Shown here in pieces: positions 41,137-51,315 of a stretch of DNA of 64,000 bases. Below the pieces are notes generated by a model, which did no database searches, had not been told where the DNA came from, and saw nothing but the letters and a program-made list of their open reading frames with translations. Both the position numbers and the translations under genes were made by a program. The stretch's first letter is position 1. Every line of letters starts with the position of its first letter. The DNA is from Acinetobacter sp. ANC 4178 (GTDB lineage: Bacteria > Pseudomonadota > Gammaproteobacteria > Pseudomonadales > Moraxellaceae), in NCBI RefSeq assembly GCF_004331175.1, contig NZ_SJOD01000002.1:496001-560000 (forward strand), read 5' to 3'.

Positions 41137-41832
41137 TTAGTTAGAAACGTTGTTTACATCAACAACAAGACCAGGACCCATAGTAGAGCTCAAAGTGATC
41201 TTTTTGATGTATACGCCTTTAGAAGTTGCAGGCTTTAACTTTTTCAAGTCTGCAATCAAAGTTTCAACGTTTTGGCGGACAGCTTCAGCAGAGAAATCTA
41301 CTTGACCGATCGCAGCATGGATAATACCCGCTTTGTCAACACGGTAGCGTGCTTGACCAGCTTTCGCATTTTTAACTGCACCAGCAACGTCTGGAGTTAC
41401 AGTACCCACTTTCGGGTTTGGCATCAAACCACGTGGACCAAGGATTGTACCTAACTTACCTACAACGCGCATTGCATCTGGAGCAGCAATTACTACGTCA
41501 AAGTCAAGGTTACCTTGTTGAATGCTTTCAGCCAAGTCATCAAAACCAACGATGTCAGCGCCTTCAGCTTTAGCAGCTTCAGCAGCAGCGCCTTGAGCAA
41601 ACACAGCTACACGTACAGTTTTACCAGTACCTGCAGGAAGTGTAGTCGCACCACGAACAACTTGGTCAGATTTACGAGGGTCAACACCTAGGTTTACCGC
41701 AACATCCAAAGATTCTTTGAATTTCGCAGCAGGAAGACCAGCAAGAACTGCTACAGCTTCTTCCAAAGTGTAAACTTTGTTTGCTTCAATAGCAGCAGCA
41801 ATGGCTTTTTGACGTTTAGTTAACTTTGCCAT
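41137..41832 (-). CDS. rplA: 50S ribosomal protein L1
   Basis: L1 binds 23S rRNA at the E-site stalk and, in the free state, can repress the rplKA mRNA. The 231-residue protein has the family motifs: the N-terminal [20 protein letters not shown], the [19 protein letters not shown] stretch ([19 protein letters not shown]) and the C-terminal [20 protein letters not shown]. Its start is four bases from the rplK stop, so the two are one operon. Confidence 0.97.
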   Translation of the reverse strand: MAKLTKRQKAIAAAIEANKVYTLEEAVAVLAGLPAAKFKESLDVAVNLGVDPRKSDQVVRGATTLPAGTGKTVRVAVFAQGAAAEAAKAEGADIVGFDDLAESIQQGNLDFDVVIAAPDAMRVVGKLGTILGPRGLMPNPKVGTVTPDVAGAVKNAKAGQARYRVDKAGIIHAAIGQVDFSAEAVRQNVETLIADLKKLKPATSKGVYIKKITLSSTMGPGLVVDVNNVSN

Positions 41833-41835
41833 GTC

Positions 41836-42264
41836 TTATAGCTCCACTTCCAAGCCCATAGAACGTGCAGAACCAGCAATGGTACGAACACGTGCGTCTA
41901 AATCAGCACCAGTTAAATCTGGTTCTTTAGTAGTCGCAATTTCTTCTAATTGAGCACGAGTCAACTTACCAACTTTAGTTTTGTTAGGTACAGATGAACC
42001 CTTTTGAATACCAGCAGCTTTCTTAAGAAGAATAGATGCAGGTGGAGTTTTCATGATGAATGTGAACGACTTGTCGTTGTACACAGTGATCACGACTGGA
42101 ATTGGTAAACCAACTTCAAGTTTTTGTGTCGCAGCATTGAATTCTTTACAGAATGCCATGATGTTAACACCACGTTGACCCAATGCAGGACCAATCGGTG
42201 GAGATGGATTCGCTTTACCAGCTGGAACTTGCAGCTTGATATAGCCGTCAATCTTCTTAGCCAT
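41836..42264 (-). CDS. rplK: 50S ribosomal protein L11
   Basis: L11 forms the GTPase-associated centre with 23S rRNA and is the thiostrepton target region. The 142-residue protein has [20 protein letters not shown] at the start, [19 protein letters not shown], and the C-terminal [17 protein letters not shown]. It opens the rplKA pair behind nusG. Confidence 0.97.
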   Translation of the reverse strand: MAKKIDGYIKLQVPAGKANPSPPIGPALGQRGVNIMAFCKEFNAATQKLEVGLPIPVVITVYNDKSFTFIMKTPPASILLKKAAGIQKGSSVPNKTKVGKLTRAQLEEIATTKEPDLTGADLDARVRTIAGSARSMGLEVEL

Positions 42265-42341
42265 TTCAAATTACCTCTGGGTACAAACGCCTTTGACAGC
42301 TCCCCAATATTTCATGCAGTGATAACCACTACAACAACAAT

Positions 42342-42362
42342 GCCCGATTAAATAAATCGGGC
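42342..42362 (-). promoter_or_regulatory. Hairpin between nusG and rplK
   Basis: GCCCGATT and AATCGGGC pair around a five-base loop in the 116-base gap. No T tract follows on the minus strand, so it is more likely a processing or stability element than a terminator. Confidence 0.45.
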
Positions 42363-42380
42363 GTTTTTAACCAATCCAGA

Positions 42381-42914
42381 TTAAATTGTTTTTTCGACTT
42401 GGCGAAATTCCAATTCAACTTGCGTTGGTCGATTAAATACATTAATCGTCAACGTTAAACGTGACTTCTCGTATAGAACTTCTTCCACCACGCCTTTAAA
42501 ATCGGTGAATGGACCGTCAATTACGAGTAATTCTTCACCTGGCTCAAACATCGTCTTAGGACGAGGTGCTTCACCAGTATTACGTACACGCGCAAGAATC
42601 GCGTCTGCTTCTTTTTGCGTAATTGGTGCAGGTTTTTCCGCCGTACCACCAATAAAACCTAAAACTTTAGGACATTCTTTAACAATGTGCCAAGTCTCAT
42701 CATTCATTTCCATTTCAACTAACACATAGCCAGGAAAGAATTTACGCTCAGACTTACGTTTCTTACCATCCTTCATTTCTACCACTTCTTCGGTAGGAAC
42801 AAGAACTTCACCAAAGCTATCGGCTACAGCGCTACGCTGGATTCGATCATTAAGTGAACGCATCACCTGTTTTTCATAGCCTGAGTAGGCATGAATAATG
42901 TACCAACGTTTCAT
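42381..42914 (-). CDS. nusG: Transcription termination/antitermination protein NusG
   Basis: NusG binds RNA polymerase and Rho and links transcription to translation. The 177-residue protein has the N-terminal NGN domain ([40 protein letters not shown]) and the C-terminal KOW domain ([20 protein letters not shown]). Its start is eight bases behind the secE stop. Confidence 0.97.
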   Translation of the reverse strand: MKRWYIIHAYSGYEKQVMRSLNDRIQRSAVADSFGEVLVPTEEVVEMKDGKKRKSERKFFPGYVLVEMEMNDETWHIVKECPKVLGFIGGTAEKPAPITQKEADAILARVRNTGEAPRPKTMFEPGEELLVIDGPFTDFKGVVEEVLYEKSRLTLTINVFNRPTQVELEFRQVEKTI

Positions 42915-42921
42915 AGCTCTC

Positions 42922-43362
42922 TTACCCGATAATAAACTTCATAAACCAGCCCAAAATATAGTCAAAACACCACAATAAAATGGATGCTACAACGACTACA
43001 GCAAGAACCTGCCACGATGTGGTCACCGTCTCTTGCTTGGTTGGCCATGTGACACGACGCAATTCAATGCGCGCATCTTTTAGCAAACGAACAAAGCCTT
43101 TGCCTTGATGGGTGGCGTATAATAAACCTAAAGCCACAATGATACAAGACAAAATTACACCAACACGCACCCAAATATTATTTGCTGGTGCCCAATATGC
43201 TGGCAAATGCTGATTCACCATGGTTGCACCAATAATTAAAATTAATGCAATAATCCATAGCACAACATCTAATGGTGAGCCAGAACTAACAACTTCAGCA
43301 GAATTATTTCTTTGAGGGATTGGCGCGTCGCTTAATGCGTCACGCGATTTATCATTCGACAT
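42922..43362 (-). CDS. secE: Preprotein translocase subunit SecE
   Basis: SecE stabilises SecY in the inner membrane translocon. The 146-residue protein has three membrane segments ([40 protein letters not shown] and [20 protein letters not shown]), the three-helix form of gammaproteobacteria, with the conserved cytoplasmic stretch [19 protein letters not shown] before the last helix. It is cotranscribed with nusG behind tRNA-Trp. Confidence 0.96.
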   Translation of the reverse strand: MSNDKSRDALSDAPIPQRNNSAEVVSSGSPLDVVLWIIALILIIGATMVNQHLPAYWAPANNIWVRVGVILSCIIVALGLLYATHQGKGFVRLLKDARIELRRVTWPTKQETVTTSWQVLAVVVVASILLWCFDYILGWFMKFIIG

Positions 43363-43437
43363 TTTTTTACTCGTCGTAGAATTCGCGATTTATTATATGA
43401 CTAGTTTAGCCAGCATCAAGCTCTTTTGCGAAAAAAG

Positions 43438-43513
43438 TGGCAGGCCAGGAGGGACTCGAACCCCCAACATTCGGTTTTGGAGACCGACGCTCTACCAATT
43501 GAACTACTAGCCT
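43438..43513 (-). tRNA. tRNA-Trp (CCA anticodon)
   Basis: The minus strand folds as a standard tRNA of 76 bases: acceptor AGGCTAG with CTGGCCT, D arm with AATTGGTAGAGC, anticodon loop CTCCAAA giving CCA, T arm GGGGGTTCGAGTCCCTC, and an encoded CCA end. It lies between tuf and secE, so it is probably processed from the same long transcript. Confidence 0.97.
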
Positions 43514-43520
43514 GCAGTGT

Positions 43521-43546
43521 AAGTCGAGAATCGAAATTCTCGACTT
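43521..43546 (-). promoter_or_regulatory. Hairpin between tuf and tRNA-Trp
   Basis: AAGTCGAGAAT-CGAA-ATTCTCGACTT is a perfect 11-bp stem with a CGAA loop, between the tuf stop and the 5' end of tRNA-Trp. There is no T tract after it on the minus strand, so it may guide RNA processing rather than termination. Confidence 0.65.
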
Positions 43547-43562
43547 AAAACTTGTGTACCTA

Positions 43563-44753
43563 TTATGCAGTTACTTTCGCAACAACACCAGCACCAACTG
43601 TACGACCACCTTCACGGATCGCAAAACGTAGACCTGGGTCCATTGCGATTGGGTGGATTAATTCTACTGACATTTCAACGTTGTCACCTGGCATTACCAT
43701 TTCAACGCCGTCTTGTAATTGGATTGCGCCAGTTACGTCAGTCGTACGGAAATAGAATTGTGGACGGTAACCGTTAAGGAATGGAGTATGACGACCACCC
43801 TCTTCTTTAGAAAGTACGTATACTTCTGCGTCGAATTTAGTGTGCGGCTTGATTGTACCTGGTTTAGCAAGTACTTGACCACGTTGTACGTCTTCACGCT
43901 TAGTACCACGAAGAAGAACACCACAGTTCTCGCCCGCACGACCTTCGTCAAGAAGTTTACGGAACATTTCAACGCCAGTAACTGTAGTTGTTTGAGTATC
44001 ACGGATACCAACGATTTCAACTGATTCGCCTACTTTCACAATACCAGCTTCTACACGACCAGTTACTACTGTACCACGGCCAGAAATAGAGAATACGTCT
44101 TCGATTGGCATTAAGAATGCTTTATCGATAGCACGTTCTGGTTCTGGAATGTAAGAGTCAAGCGCTTCAACAAGAGCAAGAACTGAAGACTCACCGTACT
44201 GACCAGCATCACCATTAAGCGCAGCAAGAGCAGAACCACGGATAACTGGAGTGTCATCACCTGGGAAGTCATAAGTAGAAAGAAGTTCACGAACTTCCAT
44301 TTCTACTAATTCAAGTAATTCTTCGTCATCAACAAGGTCGCATTTGTTTAAGAATACGATGATGTAAGGTACACCAACCTGACGTGAAAGAAGGATGTGT
44401 TCACGAGTTTGTGGCATTGGACCATCAGTCGCAGCACACACAAGGATCGCGCCGTCCATCTGAGCAGCACCAGTAATCATGTTTTTAACATAATCGGCGT
44501 GGCCCGGGCAGTCTACGTGCGCGTAGTGACGGATTGGAGAATCGTATTCTACGTGTGAAGTATTAATTGTAATACCACGTGCTTTTTCTTCAGGAGCAGA
44601 GTCGATTTGTGAGTAATCTTTCGCTTCACCGCCGTAAGTTTTTGCACAAATAGTTGCAATCGCAGCAGTTAAAGTAGTTTTACCATGGTCAACGTGACCG
44701 ATTGTGCCCACGTTCACGTGTGGCTTATTACGTTCAAACTTAGCCTTAGCCAT
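43563..44753 (-). CDS. tuf: Elongation factor Tu
   Basis: EF-Tu carries aminoacyl-tRNA to the ribosome as a GTPase. The 396-residue protein has [10 protein letters not shown] (P-loop), the switch region [26 protein letters not shown] and the guanine motif NKCDLVDD. Domain 3 ends with [16 protein letters not shown]. Only one tuf copy is inside the window. Confidence 0.98.
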   Translation of the reverse strand: MAKAKFERNKPHVNVGTIGHVDHGKTTLTAAIATICAKTYGGEAKDYSQIDSAPEEKARGITINTSHVEYDSPIRHYAHVDCPGHADYVKNMITGAAQMDGAILVCAATDGPMPQTREHILLSRQVGVPYIIVFLNKCDLVDDEELLELVEMEVRELLSTYDFPGDDTPVIRGSALAALNGDAGQYGESSVLALVEALDSYIPEPERAIDKAFLMPIEDVFSISGRGTVVTGRVEAGIVKVGESVEIVGIRDTQTTTVTGVEMFRKLLDEGRAGENCGVLLRGTKREDVQRGQVLAKPGTIKPHTKFDAEVYVLSKEEGGRHTPFLNGYRPQFYFRTTDVTGAIQLQDGVEMVMPGDNVEMSVELIHPIAMDPGLRFAIREGGRTVGAGVVAKVTA

Positions 44754-44774
44754 TTGATTTTCCTTTTTAAACTA

Positions 44775-44797
44775 CTCATGCAGGATCGCTGCATGAG
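44775..44797 (-). promoter_or_regulatory. Hairpin in the tuf leader
   Basis: CTCATGCAG-GATCG-CTGCATGAG is a perfect 9-bp stem in the 94-base fusA-tuf gap, just upstream of the AAGGAAAATC ribosome-binding region. It may protect or process the tuf mRNA. Confidence 0.5.
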
Positions 44798-44847
44798 CAA
44801 CTGGTTATTAACTAAAAAATTAGTTTGGGCTTATAGTAATCGAAAGA

Positions 44848-46986
44848 TTACTCGTCGTCACCTTTTTTACCGCCAGACTGGAATTTAGAAATAATGCCTT
44901 CCGCCACGTTACGTGGAGTTTCAGCATATTTAGCAAATTCCATAGAATATGTCGCACGACCTTGAGACATAGAACGCATTTGAGTCGCGTAACCAAACAT
45001 CTCAGCAAGTGGTACTTCAGCTTTAATTGCTTTCGTTCCACCAGGAAGATCGTCCATACCTTGAACCATACCACGACGACGGTTTAAGTCACCCATGATA
45101 TCGCCCATGTAGTCTTCTGGAGTTTCTACTTCAACTTTCATGATTGGTTCAAGCAAGATAGGATCTGCTTTCATGAAACCATCACGGAATGCGTAAGAAC
45201 CCGCCATTTTGAACGATAATTCGTCAGAGTCGACATCGTGGTAAGAACCGTCGAATAATGTCGCTTTGATACCCACAACAGGGTAACCAGCCAATACACC
45301 ATTCTTCATACGTTCTTGAATACCTTTATCAACTGCACCGAAGAATTCTTTAGGTACAGTACCACCTACAACTTCTTCAGCGAATTGGTATTCTTTACCA
45401 GCTTCTTCAACATCCATAGGCTCTAAACGAACATATACATGACCGAATTTACCTTTACCACCAGTTTGACGAACGAACTTACCTTCTTGCTCAACAGTCT
45501 TTTTGATTGTTTCGCGGTAAGCAACCATTGGTTTACCAATGTTCGCTTCAACACCGAATTCACGCTTCATACGGTCAACGATGATGTCAAGGTGAAGCTC
45601 ACCCATACCAGCAATAATTGTTTGACCAGATTCTTCATCTGTACGAACGCGGAATGATGGATCTTCTTTTGCCAAACGACCTAAAGCAATTGACATTTTT
45701 TCTTGGTCAGCTTTAGTTTTTGGTTCAACAGCCAATGAAATTACTGGCTCTGGGAATTCCATACGCTCAAGTGTAATGATGTTTTTCTCATCACATAATG
45801 TATCACCCGTTGTAACGTCTTTAAGACCTACGCACGCTGCGATATCACCTGCACGGATTTCATCAAGATCTTGACGTTCGTTCGCATGCATTTGCACGAT
45901 ACGACCAATACGCTCACGCTTAGACTTCACTGGGTTATAAACTGGGTCACCTTGTTTAAGAACACCAGAGTAAACACGTACGAATGTTAAGTTACCTACG
46001 AATTTGTCGTTCATGATTTTGAACGCTAACGCAGAGAACGGTGCTTCGTCAGATGCTTCACGAGATGCTTTAGTTTCAGCTTTATCGTCAAGAACACCTT
46101 CAATCGCTTTAACTTCTGTAGGAGAAGGTAAGAATTGAATTACTGCATCCAACATACGTTGAACACCTTTGTTCTTGAATGCAGAACCACAAAGCATTAC
46201 TTGAATTTCAGATGCTAGTGTACGAGCACGAAGACCAGCGATGATTTCTTCTTTAGAAAGATCACCTTCTTCTAGGTACTTGTCCATTAACTCTTCAGAT
46301 GCTTCAGCCGCAGCTTCAACCATCTTAGTACGCCATTCGTTAGCAGTATCAACGAGGTCAGCTGGGATGTCGCCATATTCGAACTTCATACCTTGAGACG
46401 CTTCGTCCCAGATAATCGCTTTCATTTCGATAAGGTCTACAACACCTGCAAACGTATCTTCTGCACCAATTGGCACAACGATAGGTACAGGATTACCACC
46501 TAGACGAGTTTTAACTTGCTCAACAGCACGGAAGAAGTTTGCACCAGTACGGTCCATCTTGTTCACGAATGCTAAACGAGGCACTTTATATTTGTTTGCC
46601 TGACGCCATACAGTTTCAGACTGAGGTTGTACACCACCTACCGCACAGTAAACCATGCACGCACCGTCAAGAACACGCATAGAACGTTCAACTTCGATTG
46701 TGAAGTCTACGTGTCCCGGTGTATCGATTACGTTGATACGGTGTTGTGGGAATTGGCTACTCATACCTGACCAGAAACAAGTTGTCGCAGCAGAAGTAAT
46801 GGTAATACCACGTTCTTGCTCTTGTTCCATCCAGTCCATTGTTGCTGCACCATCGTGTACTTCACCAATTTTGTGAGATACACCTGTGTAGAACAAAATA
46901 CGTTCAGTCGTAGTTGTTTTACCTGCGTCAATGTGCGCAGAGATACCAATGTTACGGTAACGAGAAATTGGGGTTTGACGAGCCAT
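44848..46986 (-). CDS. fusA: Elongation factor G
   Basis: EF-G drives translocation on the ribosome. From the ATG at 46984-46986 ([20 protein letters not shown]) it has 712 residues. GTPase motifs are present: [19 protein letters not shown], the switch [30 protein letters not shown] and [10 protein letters not shown]. The C-terminal domain V ends [24 protein letters not shown]. A longer frame of four codons is not supported. Confidence 0.98.
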   Translation of the reverse strand: MARQTPISRYRNIGISAHIDAGKTTTTERILFYTGVSHKIGEVHDGAATMDWMEQEQERGITITSAATTCFWSGMSSQFPQHRINVIDTPGHVDFTIEVERSMRVLDGACMVYCAVGGVQPQSETVWRQANKYKVPRLAFVNKMDRTGANFFRAVEQVKTRLGGNPVPIVVPIGAEDTFAGVVDLIEMKAIIWDEASQGMKFEYGDIPADLVDTANEWRTKMVEAAAEASEELMDKYLEEGDLSKEEIIAGLRARTLASEIQVMLCGSAFKNKGVQRMLDAVIQFLPSPTEVKAIEGVLDDKAETKASREASDEAPFSALAFKIMNDKFVGNLTFVRVYSGVLKQGDPVYNPVKSKRERIGRIVQMHANERQDLDEIRAGDIAACVGLKDVTTGDTLCDEKNIITLERMEFPEPVISLAVEPKTKADQEKMSIALGRLAKEDPSFRVRTDEESGQTIIAGMGELHLDIIVDRMKREFGVEANIGKPMVAYRETIKKTVEQEGKFVRQTGGKGKFGHVYVRLEPMDVEEAGKEYQFAEEVVGGTVPKEFFGAVDKGIQERMKNGVLAGYPVVGIKATLFDGSYHDVDSDELSFKMAGSYAFRDGFMKADPILLEPIMKVEVETPEDYMGDIMGDLNRRRGMVQGMDDLPGGTKAIKAEVPLAEMFGYATQMRSMSQGRATYSMEFAKYAETPRNVAEGIISKFQSGGKKGDDE

Positions 46987-47058
46987 GATTTCTAGCATTC
47001 CTAAATTTTGTTGTTAAAACAGGACGCTTTAAGCTGCTTAGCAACTTAAAGCGATTTG

Positions 47059-47087
47059 ATGACAATTATGTGAAACATAATTGTCAT
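47059..47087 (-). promoter_or_regulatory. Inverted repeat between rpsG and fusA
   Basis: ATGACAATTATG-TGAAA-CATAATTGTCAT is a perfect 12-bp stem with a five-base loop in the 129-base gap. It could be an mRNA stability or processing signal inside the str operon; no T tract follows on the minus strand. Confidence 0.6.
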
Positions 47088-47115
47088 TGTCCTGATTAAG
47101 GCCTGTTTTATCCGC

Positions 47116-47586
47116 TTAGAAACGGTAGTGAGAGAAGGCTTTGTTGGCTTCAGCCATACGGTGCACATCTTCACGTTTTTTAACAGCTGCGCCTTTACCT
47201 TCAGCTGCATCAAGCAACTCACCAGCAAGACGTAAAGCCATAGTTTTTTCAGAACGCTTAGCAGCAGCATCTACTAACCAACGCATAGCCAAGGCAGTAC
47301 GACGGGATGGGCGCACTTCCATAGGTACTTGATAAGTAGCACCACCAACACGGCGTGCTTTTACTTCGACCATAGGACGAACTTTTTCAAGAGTAGTCTC
47401 GAAAAATTCAACTGGGTCTACTTTGTTTTTTTCTTGAACGCGGTCTAAAGCACCGTAAACGATACTTTCAGCAATAGATTTTTTACCATCTTGCATTACG
47501 TGGTTCATGAATTTAGCGATTGTTTGGCTACTGAACTTAGGATCCGGAAGGATTTCACGAGCAGCAACTACGCGACGTCTTGGCAT
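47116..47586 (-). CDS. rpsG: 30S ribosomal protein S7
   Basis: S7 nucleates assembly of the 30S head and contacts the E site. The 156-residue protein matches the family throughout ([40 protein letters not shown]) and ends with the basic [11 protein letters not shown] tail. In many bacteria S7 binds the rpsL-rpsG mRNA to repress it; the 177-base gap to rpsL could hold that target. Confidence 0.97.
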   Translation of the reverse strand: MPRRRVVAAREILPDPKFSSQTIAKFMNHVMQDGKKSIAESIVYGALDRVQEKNKVDPVEFFETTLEKVRPMVEVKARRVGGATYQVPMEVRPSRRTALAMRWLVDAAAKRSEKTMALRLAGELLDAAEGKGAAVKKREDVHRMAEANKAFSHYRF

Positions 47587-47763
47587 TTTAAACTACCTAT
47601 AGATATGACACTTCAGGTTAATCCAGCAGTGGTACAAAGTGTCGTGTACCTTCGCTGGCCTTACTACACGTCGCTTGAATTTCACAAAATAAATGCAGAA
47701 ATCAGACAAGCGAGACGATAAAGGATTGCAGTTCTAATGAACTAAGATTTTAATCTCGAAAGA

Positions 47764-48138
47764 TTATTTCTTAGGACGTTTAGTACCGTATTTAGAACGT
47801 GACTGGTTACGATCTTTCACACCAGCACAGTCTAAAGAACCACGAACGGTATGGTAACGTACACCTGGTAAGTCTTTAACACGACCACCACGGATAAGAA
47901 CAACACTGTGCTCTTGTAAGTTATGACCTTCACCACCGATGTAGCTAGAAACTTCAAAACCTGAAGTTAAGCGAACACGGCAAACTTTACGCATTGCTGA
48001 GTTAGGTTTTTTAGGTGTAGTCGTGTAAACACGTGTACAAACACCACGACGTTGTGGACAAGCCTTCAACGCAGGAACTTTAGATTTTTCAACTAAAGTC
48101 GTACGACCCTTGCGGATCAACTGATTTGTTGTTGCCAT
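47764..48138 (-). CDS. rpsL: 30S ribosomal protein S12
   Basis: S12 sits in the decoding centre. The 124-residue protein has the loop [17 protein letters not shown] and [18 protein letters not shown], with both lysines that change in streptomycin-resistant mutants unaltered. It begins the long ribosomal/polymerase block, preceded by a sigma-70 promoter and a leader hairpin. Confidence 0.98.
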   Translation of the reverse strand: MATTNQLIRKGRTTLVEKSKVPALKACPQRRGVCTRVYTTTPKKPNSAMRKVCRVRLTSGFEVSSYIGGEGHNLQEHSVVLIRGGRVKDLPGVRYHTVRGSLDCAGVKDRNQSRSKYGTKRPKK

Positions 48139-48158
48139 ATGGCAATTCTCCCGTTAAT

Positions 48159-48190
48159 AAAAAGCCCCAAAAAATACTACTTTTTGAGGG
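48159..48190 (-). terminator. Leader hairpin with terminator features before rpsL
   Basis: On the minus strand CCCTCAAAAA and TTTTTTGGGG pair (one mismatch) around a six-base loop, followed by CTTTTT, 20-50 bases before rpsL. Its position between promoter and first gene suggests an attenuator. Confidence 0.5.
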
Positions 48191-48196
48191 CATGCA

Positions 48197-48225
48197 ATTG
48201 TAAGTCAAGATGCAAAAATGGTCAA
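48197..48225 (-). promoter_or_regulatory. Promoter of the rpsL operon
   Basis: On the minus strand TTGACC (48220-48225) and TACAAT (48197-48202) are exactly 17 bases apart, about 60 bases before rpsL. This is the clearest sigma-70 promoter in the window. Confidence 0.75.
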
Positions 48226-48292
48226 CATTCGAGAACGCTCTATCCGCAAACCATCTTGCTTTTCTTGACGTTTTTTGAACAATTTTCGGGAT

Positions 48293-49738
48293 TTATTTTT
48301 CATTGGGCGGAATTGGCTTTTTTGTAACCCTTTTGGTAGGGACCTTCCGTGGACGCTTTGCAGCCACTGTTGGCTCTGCCAAAGGGTTTTCAATTTGTTC
48401 CGAAACACCATCTACAATAACCTCTATAACATCACTATTTAAGGTTAATGCTGGCTGTTGAAGCTTTACTTCTGCCTGTGGTTCGACCAAATGATCCGCC
48501 AGTTTTTCTAAGCCCTGCTCAATTTGCTGTTGTTGCTCAGCTTCATGGTTTGGTTTTGGTGTGGTTTTTTTTCTTACGCTAACTTTGGTAATATTTTTAT
48601 TATTTTCCAGTGTGGCCTCAGCAACAGCATTGATGGCCTCTGCCTCAAGCAAACTGGGTTGAACCGTTTCGGTAAAGAGTTTTGGTGTGGCTTGAGACAA
48701 TAAAGCCAATGATCGCTCATAAGCAGTAACCACCGAGAGTTCGAGGTCTTTATGTTGCTGGATATATTGGCGTGCTTGAGCAAAAACCACTTGTGCTTTT
48801 TGATTGACATCTTCAATAAGCTTCCAACTATATACCGCACTTAAAGTCGCACTGGCCACAGGCGTCAATTTATCGAGGAAACTATAGTTCGGGACTTTAT
48901 TCATCCAAGACCATTTATAATCGCCCTGTTCATTGTGCAGCCATTTTTTCAGCATTTCAATGTCATTGCTGGAGCCCAATAAATATTGCAACTGCCCAAC
49001 GTCGTGTGTTTGCAACATTTTAGACACGGTTTTAATTGCCATTAATAAAGCTTGCTTCTCGGCAATCAGTCCTAAATCAATCTGTTTGAAAATAAATTGG
49101 ATTATCTCTTGTTCAGTATCCTTATTCAGCTCAAAGCCATAAGATCGCCCGACCTGATAAATGGTTCTCAATGACAAAATTAAAGACAATGGAATATCTA
49201 CACTGGAGCCGATGGTTCCCGTTGCCCCTGTAAGCAAGCCTTGTAAAGATGCAATCCATTTATTTTGCTCTGCTAAGGCTTGACTGATCCGTTTAGAACG
49301 ATCGATATCTTGCGTTAAAGTTTCCAGATCACGTACACCAGCCTGATCTAAAACGTCATCGATAGAACTAATATCTGAACTAAAAGCATTCAGTTTTTCA
49401 AAAAAATAGTCAGTAATTTTGTCGGTATATTGTGGTGCAACTAAATTTGCCACATTATTCACTTTGGAATAATGTCGCCCTAAAAGTTGTCGGGAAACTT
49501 GCGGAAAATGTTCTCGTAAAATTTGCTGTGCATCTTGATATTTTTTGGTCTCAAAAGCTGATTTAGAATGCGCTTTCCCTTCAATAAACGCTGAATTTCC
49601 CGCACCTTGCGGATAAGCTGCAACAGAGCCTGGTGCAACATGTTGCAAAACATCTATTCTAGTTTGGCTGAGCTTTTTAGCCACTCCAAAGGCATTTGAG
49701 AGGAATCCTGTTGATTGTTTATTATTAGCTTCTGTCAT
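48293..49738 (-). CDS. EcsC-family protein
   Basis: The 481-residue protein has the EcsC core around residues 150-300: GLLTGATGTIGSSVDIPLSL, ILSLRTIYQVGRSYGFELNK, typical of the family. The C-terminal ~90 residues are charged and end in a lysine/arginine-rich tail (AAKRPRKVPTKRVTKKPIPP), unusual for the core family and suggestive of nucleic acid or membrane contact. No clear membrane span is visible. The role of EcsC proteins is largely unknown; it is monocistronic here, upstream of the rpsL promoter. Confidence 0.75.
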   Translation of the reverse strand: MTEANNKQSTGFLSNAFGVAKKLSQTRIDVLQHVAPGSVAAYPQGAGNSAFIEGKAHSKSAFETKKYQDAQQILREHFPQVSRQLLGRHYSKVNNVANLVAPQYTDKITDYFFEKLNAFSSDISSIDDVLDQAGVRDLETLTQDIDRSKRISQALAEQNKWIASLQGLLTGATGTIGSSVDIPLSLILSLRTIYQVGRSYGFELNKDTEQEIIQFIFKQIDLGLIAEKQALLMAIKTVSKMLQTHDVGQLQYLLGSSNDIEMLKKWLHNEQGDYKWSWMNKVPNYSFLDKLTPVASATLSAVYSWKLIEDVNQKAQVVFAQARQYIQQHKDLELSVVTAYERSLALLSQATPKLFTETVQPSLLEAEAINAVAEATLENNKNITKVSVRKKTTPKPNHEAEQQQQIEQGLEKLADHLVEPQAEVKLQQPALTLNSDVIEVIVDGVSEQIENPLAEPTVAAKRPRKVPTKRVTKKPIPPNEK

Positions 49739-50009
49739 TCTTGACCCTTCTTGTTCAATTCTTTCATTTCTCGCTAAATACTAGGTATAGTCTAAGTTTA
49801 TCTCAACATCAAACTGTTTCTTTTAGTTAAGAACTTCGCCTAAATTCACTTTTTTCCTTTCTTCCAAATACGCATCATATTTGCCATAAGAATTCAAAAA
49901 TCTTTCTGCTATCATGATTGCAAATCAAACATATGAAGACTTGTAGCATAAAGGCTCTCCCCTGACTGCATACAGTCATGCAAAATATCACCATATAAGG
50001 GATCTTTAG
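49739..50009. promoter_or_regulatory. Divergent spacer between the EcsC gene and fabB
   Basis: The 271-base region holds promoters for both genes. A perfect palindrome TGACTG-CATA-CAGTCA (49963-49978) lies about 30 bases before fabB and could be an operator. AAGGGA at its end is the fabB ribosome-binding site. Confidence 0.35.
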
Positions 50010-51239
50010 ATGAAACGTGTTGTAATTACGGGTATGGGCATCAACTCATGTATCGGTAACACTTTAGAAGCTGTCACTCATTCATTGCAAAACGGGATTT
50101 CTGGAACACGTTTTAACCCAATTTATGCTGAACTTAATTTCAAAAGTCACATCAGCGCAGCAGCAGAGCAAGATTTCGATCACATTGACCGTAAATTAAA
50201 ACGTTTTATGGGCGTATGTGCAATGTATGCATATAACGCCGCAGTTGCTGCGGTAGAAAATGCAGGTCTAACTGCTGAGCAAATTGGTGGCAATCCGCGC
50301 TACGGTATTGCAGGTGGTTCTGGTGGTGGTTCAACTGCTTCTGTGATTGAAATGAAAGAATTGCTCGACACCAAAGGTGCGCGTAAAGTTGGTCCTTTCT
50401 TCGTACCACGTAACATGTCGAACACCATCACTGCGAACGTCGGTGTTGCTTTTAAAATGCAAGGTGTTGCACACACGATTACTAGCGCATGCGCAACGTC
50501 TGCTGATGCAATTGGTTATGCCTACAACCTAATTCAATTGGGTAAACAAGACTTAATGCTTGCTGGTGGTGGTGAAGAAGATCACTGGTCACAAAGTTTA
50601 TTGTTTGATGCGATGGGCGCACTGTGCTCAAAATATAACGACACACCTGAAACAGCTTCACGCCCATATTCAGCAGACCGTGATGGTTTTGTGATTGCAG
50701 GTGGTGGCGGTTTCGTGGTGCTTGAATCACTTGAACACGCTCAAGCACGTGGTGCCAACATTTTAGCTGAAGTGGTGGGCTATGCTGCAAACAGTGACGG
50801 TGCAGACATGGTTGCTCCATCAGGTGAAGGTGCAACACGTTGCGTACTCATGGCACTTGAAGAAGCGAAACAGCATGGCGTAGACAAGATTGACTATGTG
50901 AATACGCATGGTACGTCGACACCTGCGGGTGATGTGACTGAATTGTTGGCAATGGAACGCGCATTTGGTGAAGGTCAAGTCCCTCCTCTCAGCTCAACCA
51001 AGTCAATGACTGGTCACAGCTTAGGTGCTGCTGGCGTACAAGAAGCAATTTATTCTGTATTGATGATGCAAAATGACTTTATTGCACCAAACATCAACGT
51101 GACTGAACTGGATGAAGGCGCAAAACCATTTGATATCGTGCTTGAAAAACGTGACGCAAAATTGAATACTGTGATGAGTAACAGTTTCGGTTTTGGCGGT
51201 GTAAATGCTTGTCTCATTTTCAAAAAATGGGAAAGTTAA
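50010..51239 (+). CDS. fabB: Beta-ketoacyl-ACP synthase I
   Basis: FabB condenses malonyl-ACP with a growing acyl chain and is needed for unsaturated fatty acid synthesis in gammaproteobacteria. The 409-residue protein has the catalytic triad: Cys in TSACATSADAIG (~residue 161), His in THGTSTPAGD (~300) and His in KSMTGHSLGAAG (~334). The alignment favours FabB over FabF through the short N-terminus and the RFMGVCAMYAYNAA region. A palindrome just upstream could be a fatty-acid-responsive operator. The next gene, hemJ, follows after 76 bases. Confidence 0.9.
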   Translation: MKRVVITGMGINSCIGNTLEAVTHSLQNGISGTRFNPIYAELNFKSHISAAAEQDFDHIDRKLKRFMGVCAMYAYNAAVAAVENAGLTAEQIGGNPRYGIAGGSGGGSTASVIEMKELLDTKGARKVGPFFVPRNMSNTITANVGVAFKMQGVAHTITSACATSADAIGYAYNLIQLGKQDLMLAGGGEEDHWSQSLLFDAMGALCSKYNDTPETASRPYSADRDGFVIAGGGGFVVLESLEHAQARGANILAEVVGYAANSDGADMVAPSGEGATRCVLMALEEAKQHGVDKIDYVNTHGTSTPAGDVTELLAMERAFGEGQVPPLSSTKSMTGHSLGAAGVQEAIYSVLMMQNDFIAPNINVTELDEGAKPFDIVLEKRDAKLNTVMSNSFGFGGVNACLIFKKWES

Positions 51240-51315
51240 TTTAAGAAATCTTGATCATTCATTGCTGATGCAGTGAATGATCAACTTTCCACACTGCCCT
51301 TAAAAGGGTGAATTG

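Noticed and set aside
43563..44753. Possible tuf duplication in the window
   Set aside because: Only one tuf is present here; a second copy elsewhere cannot be judged from this window.
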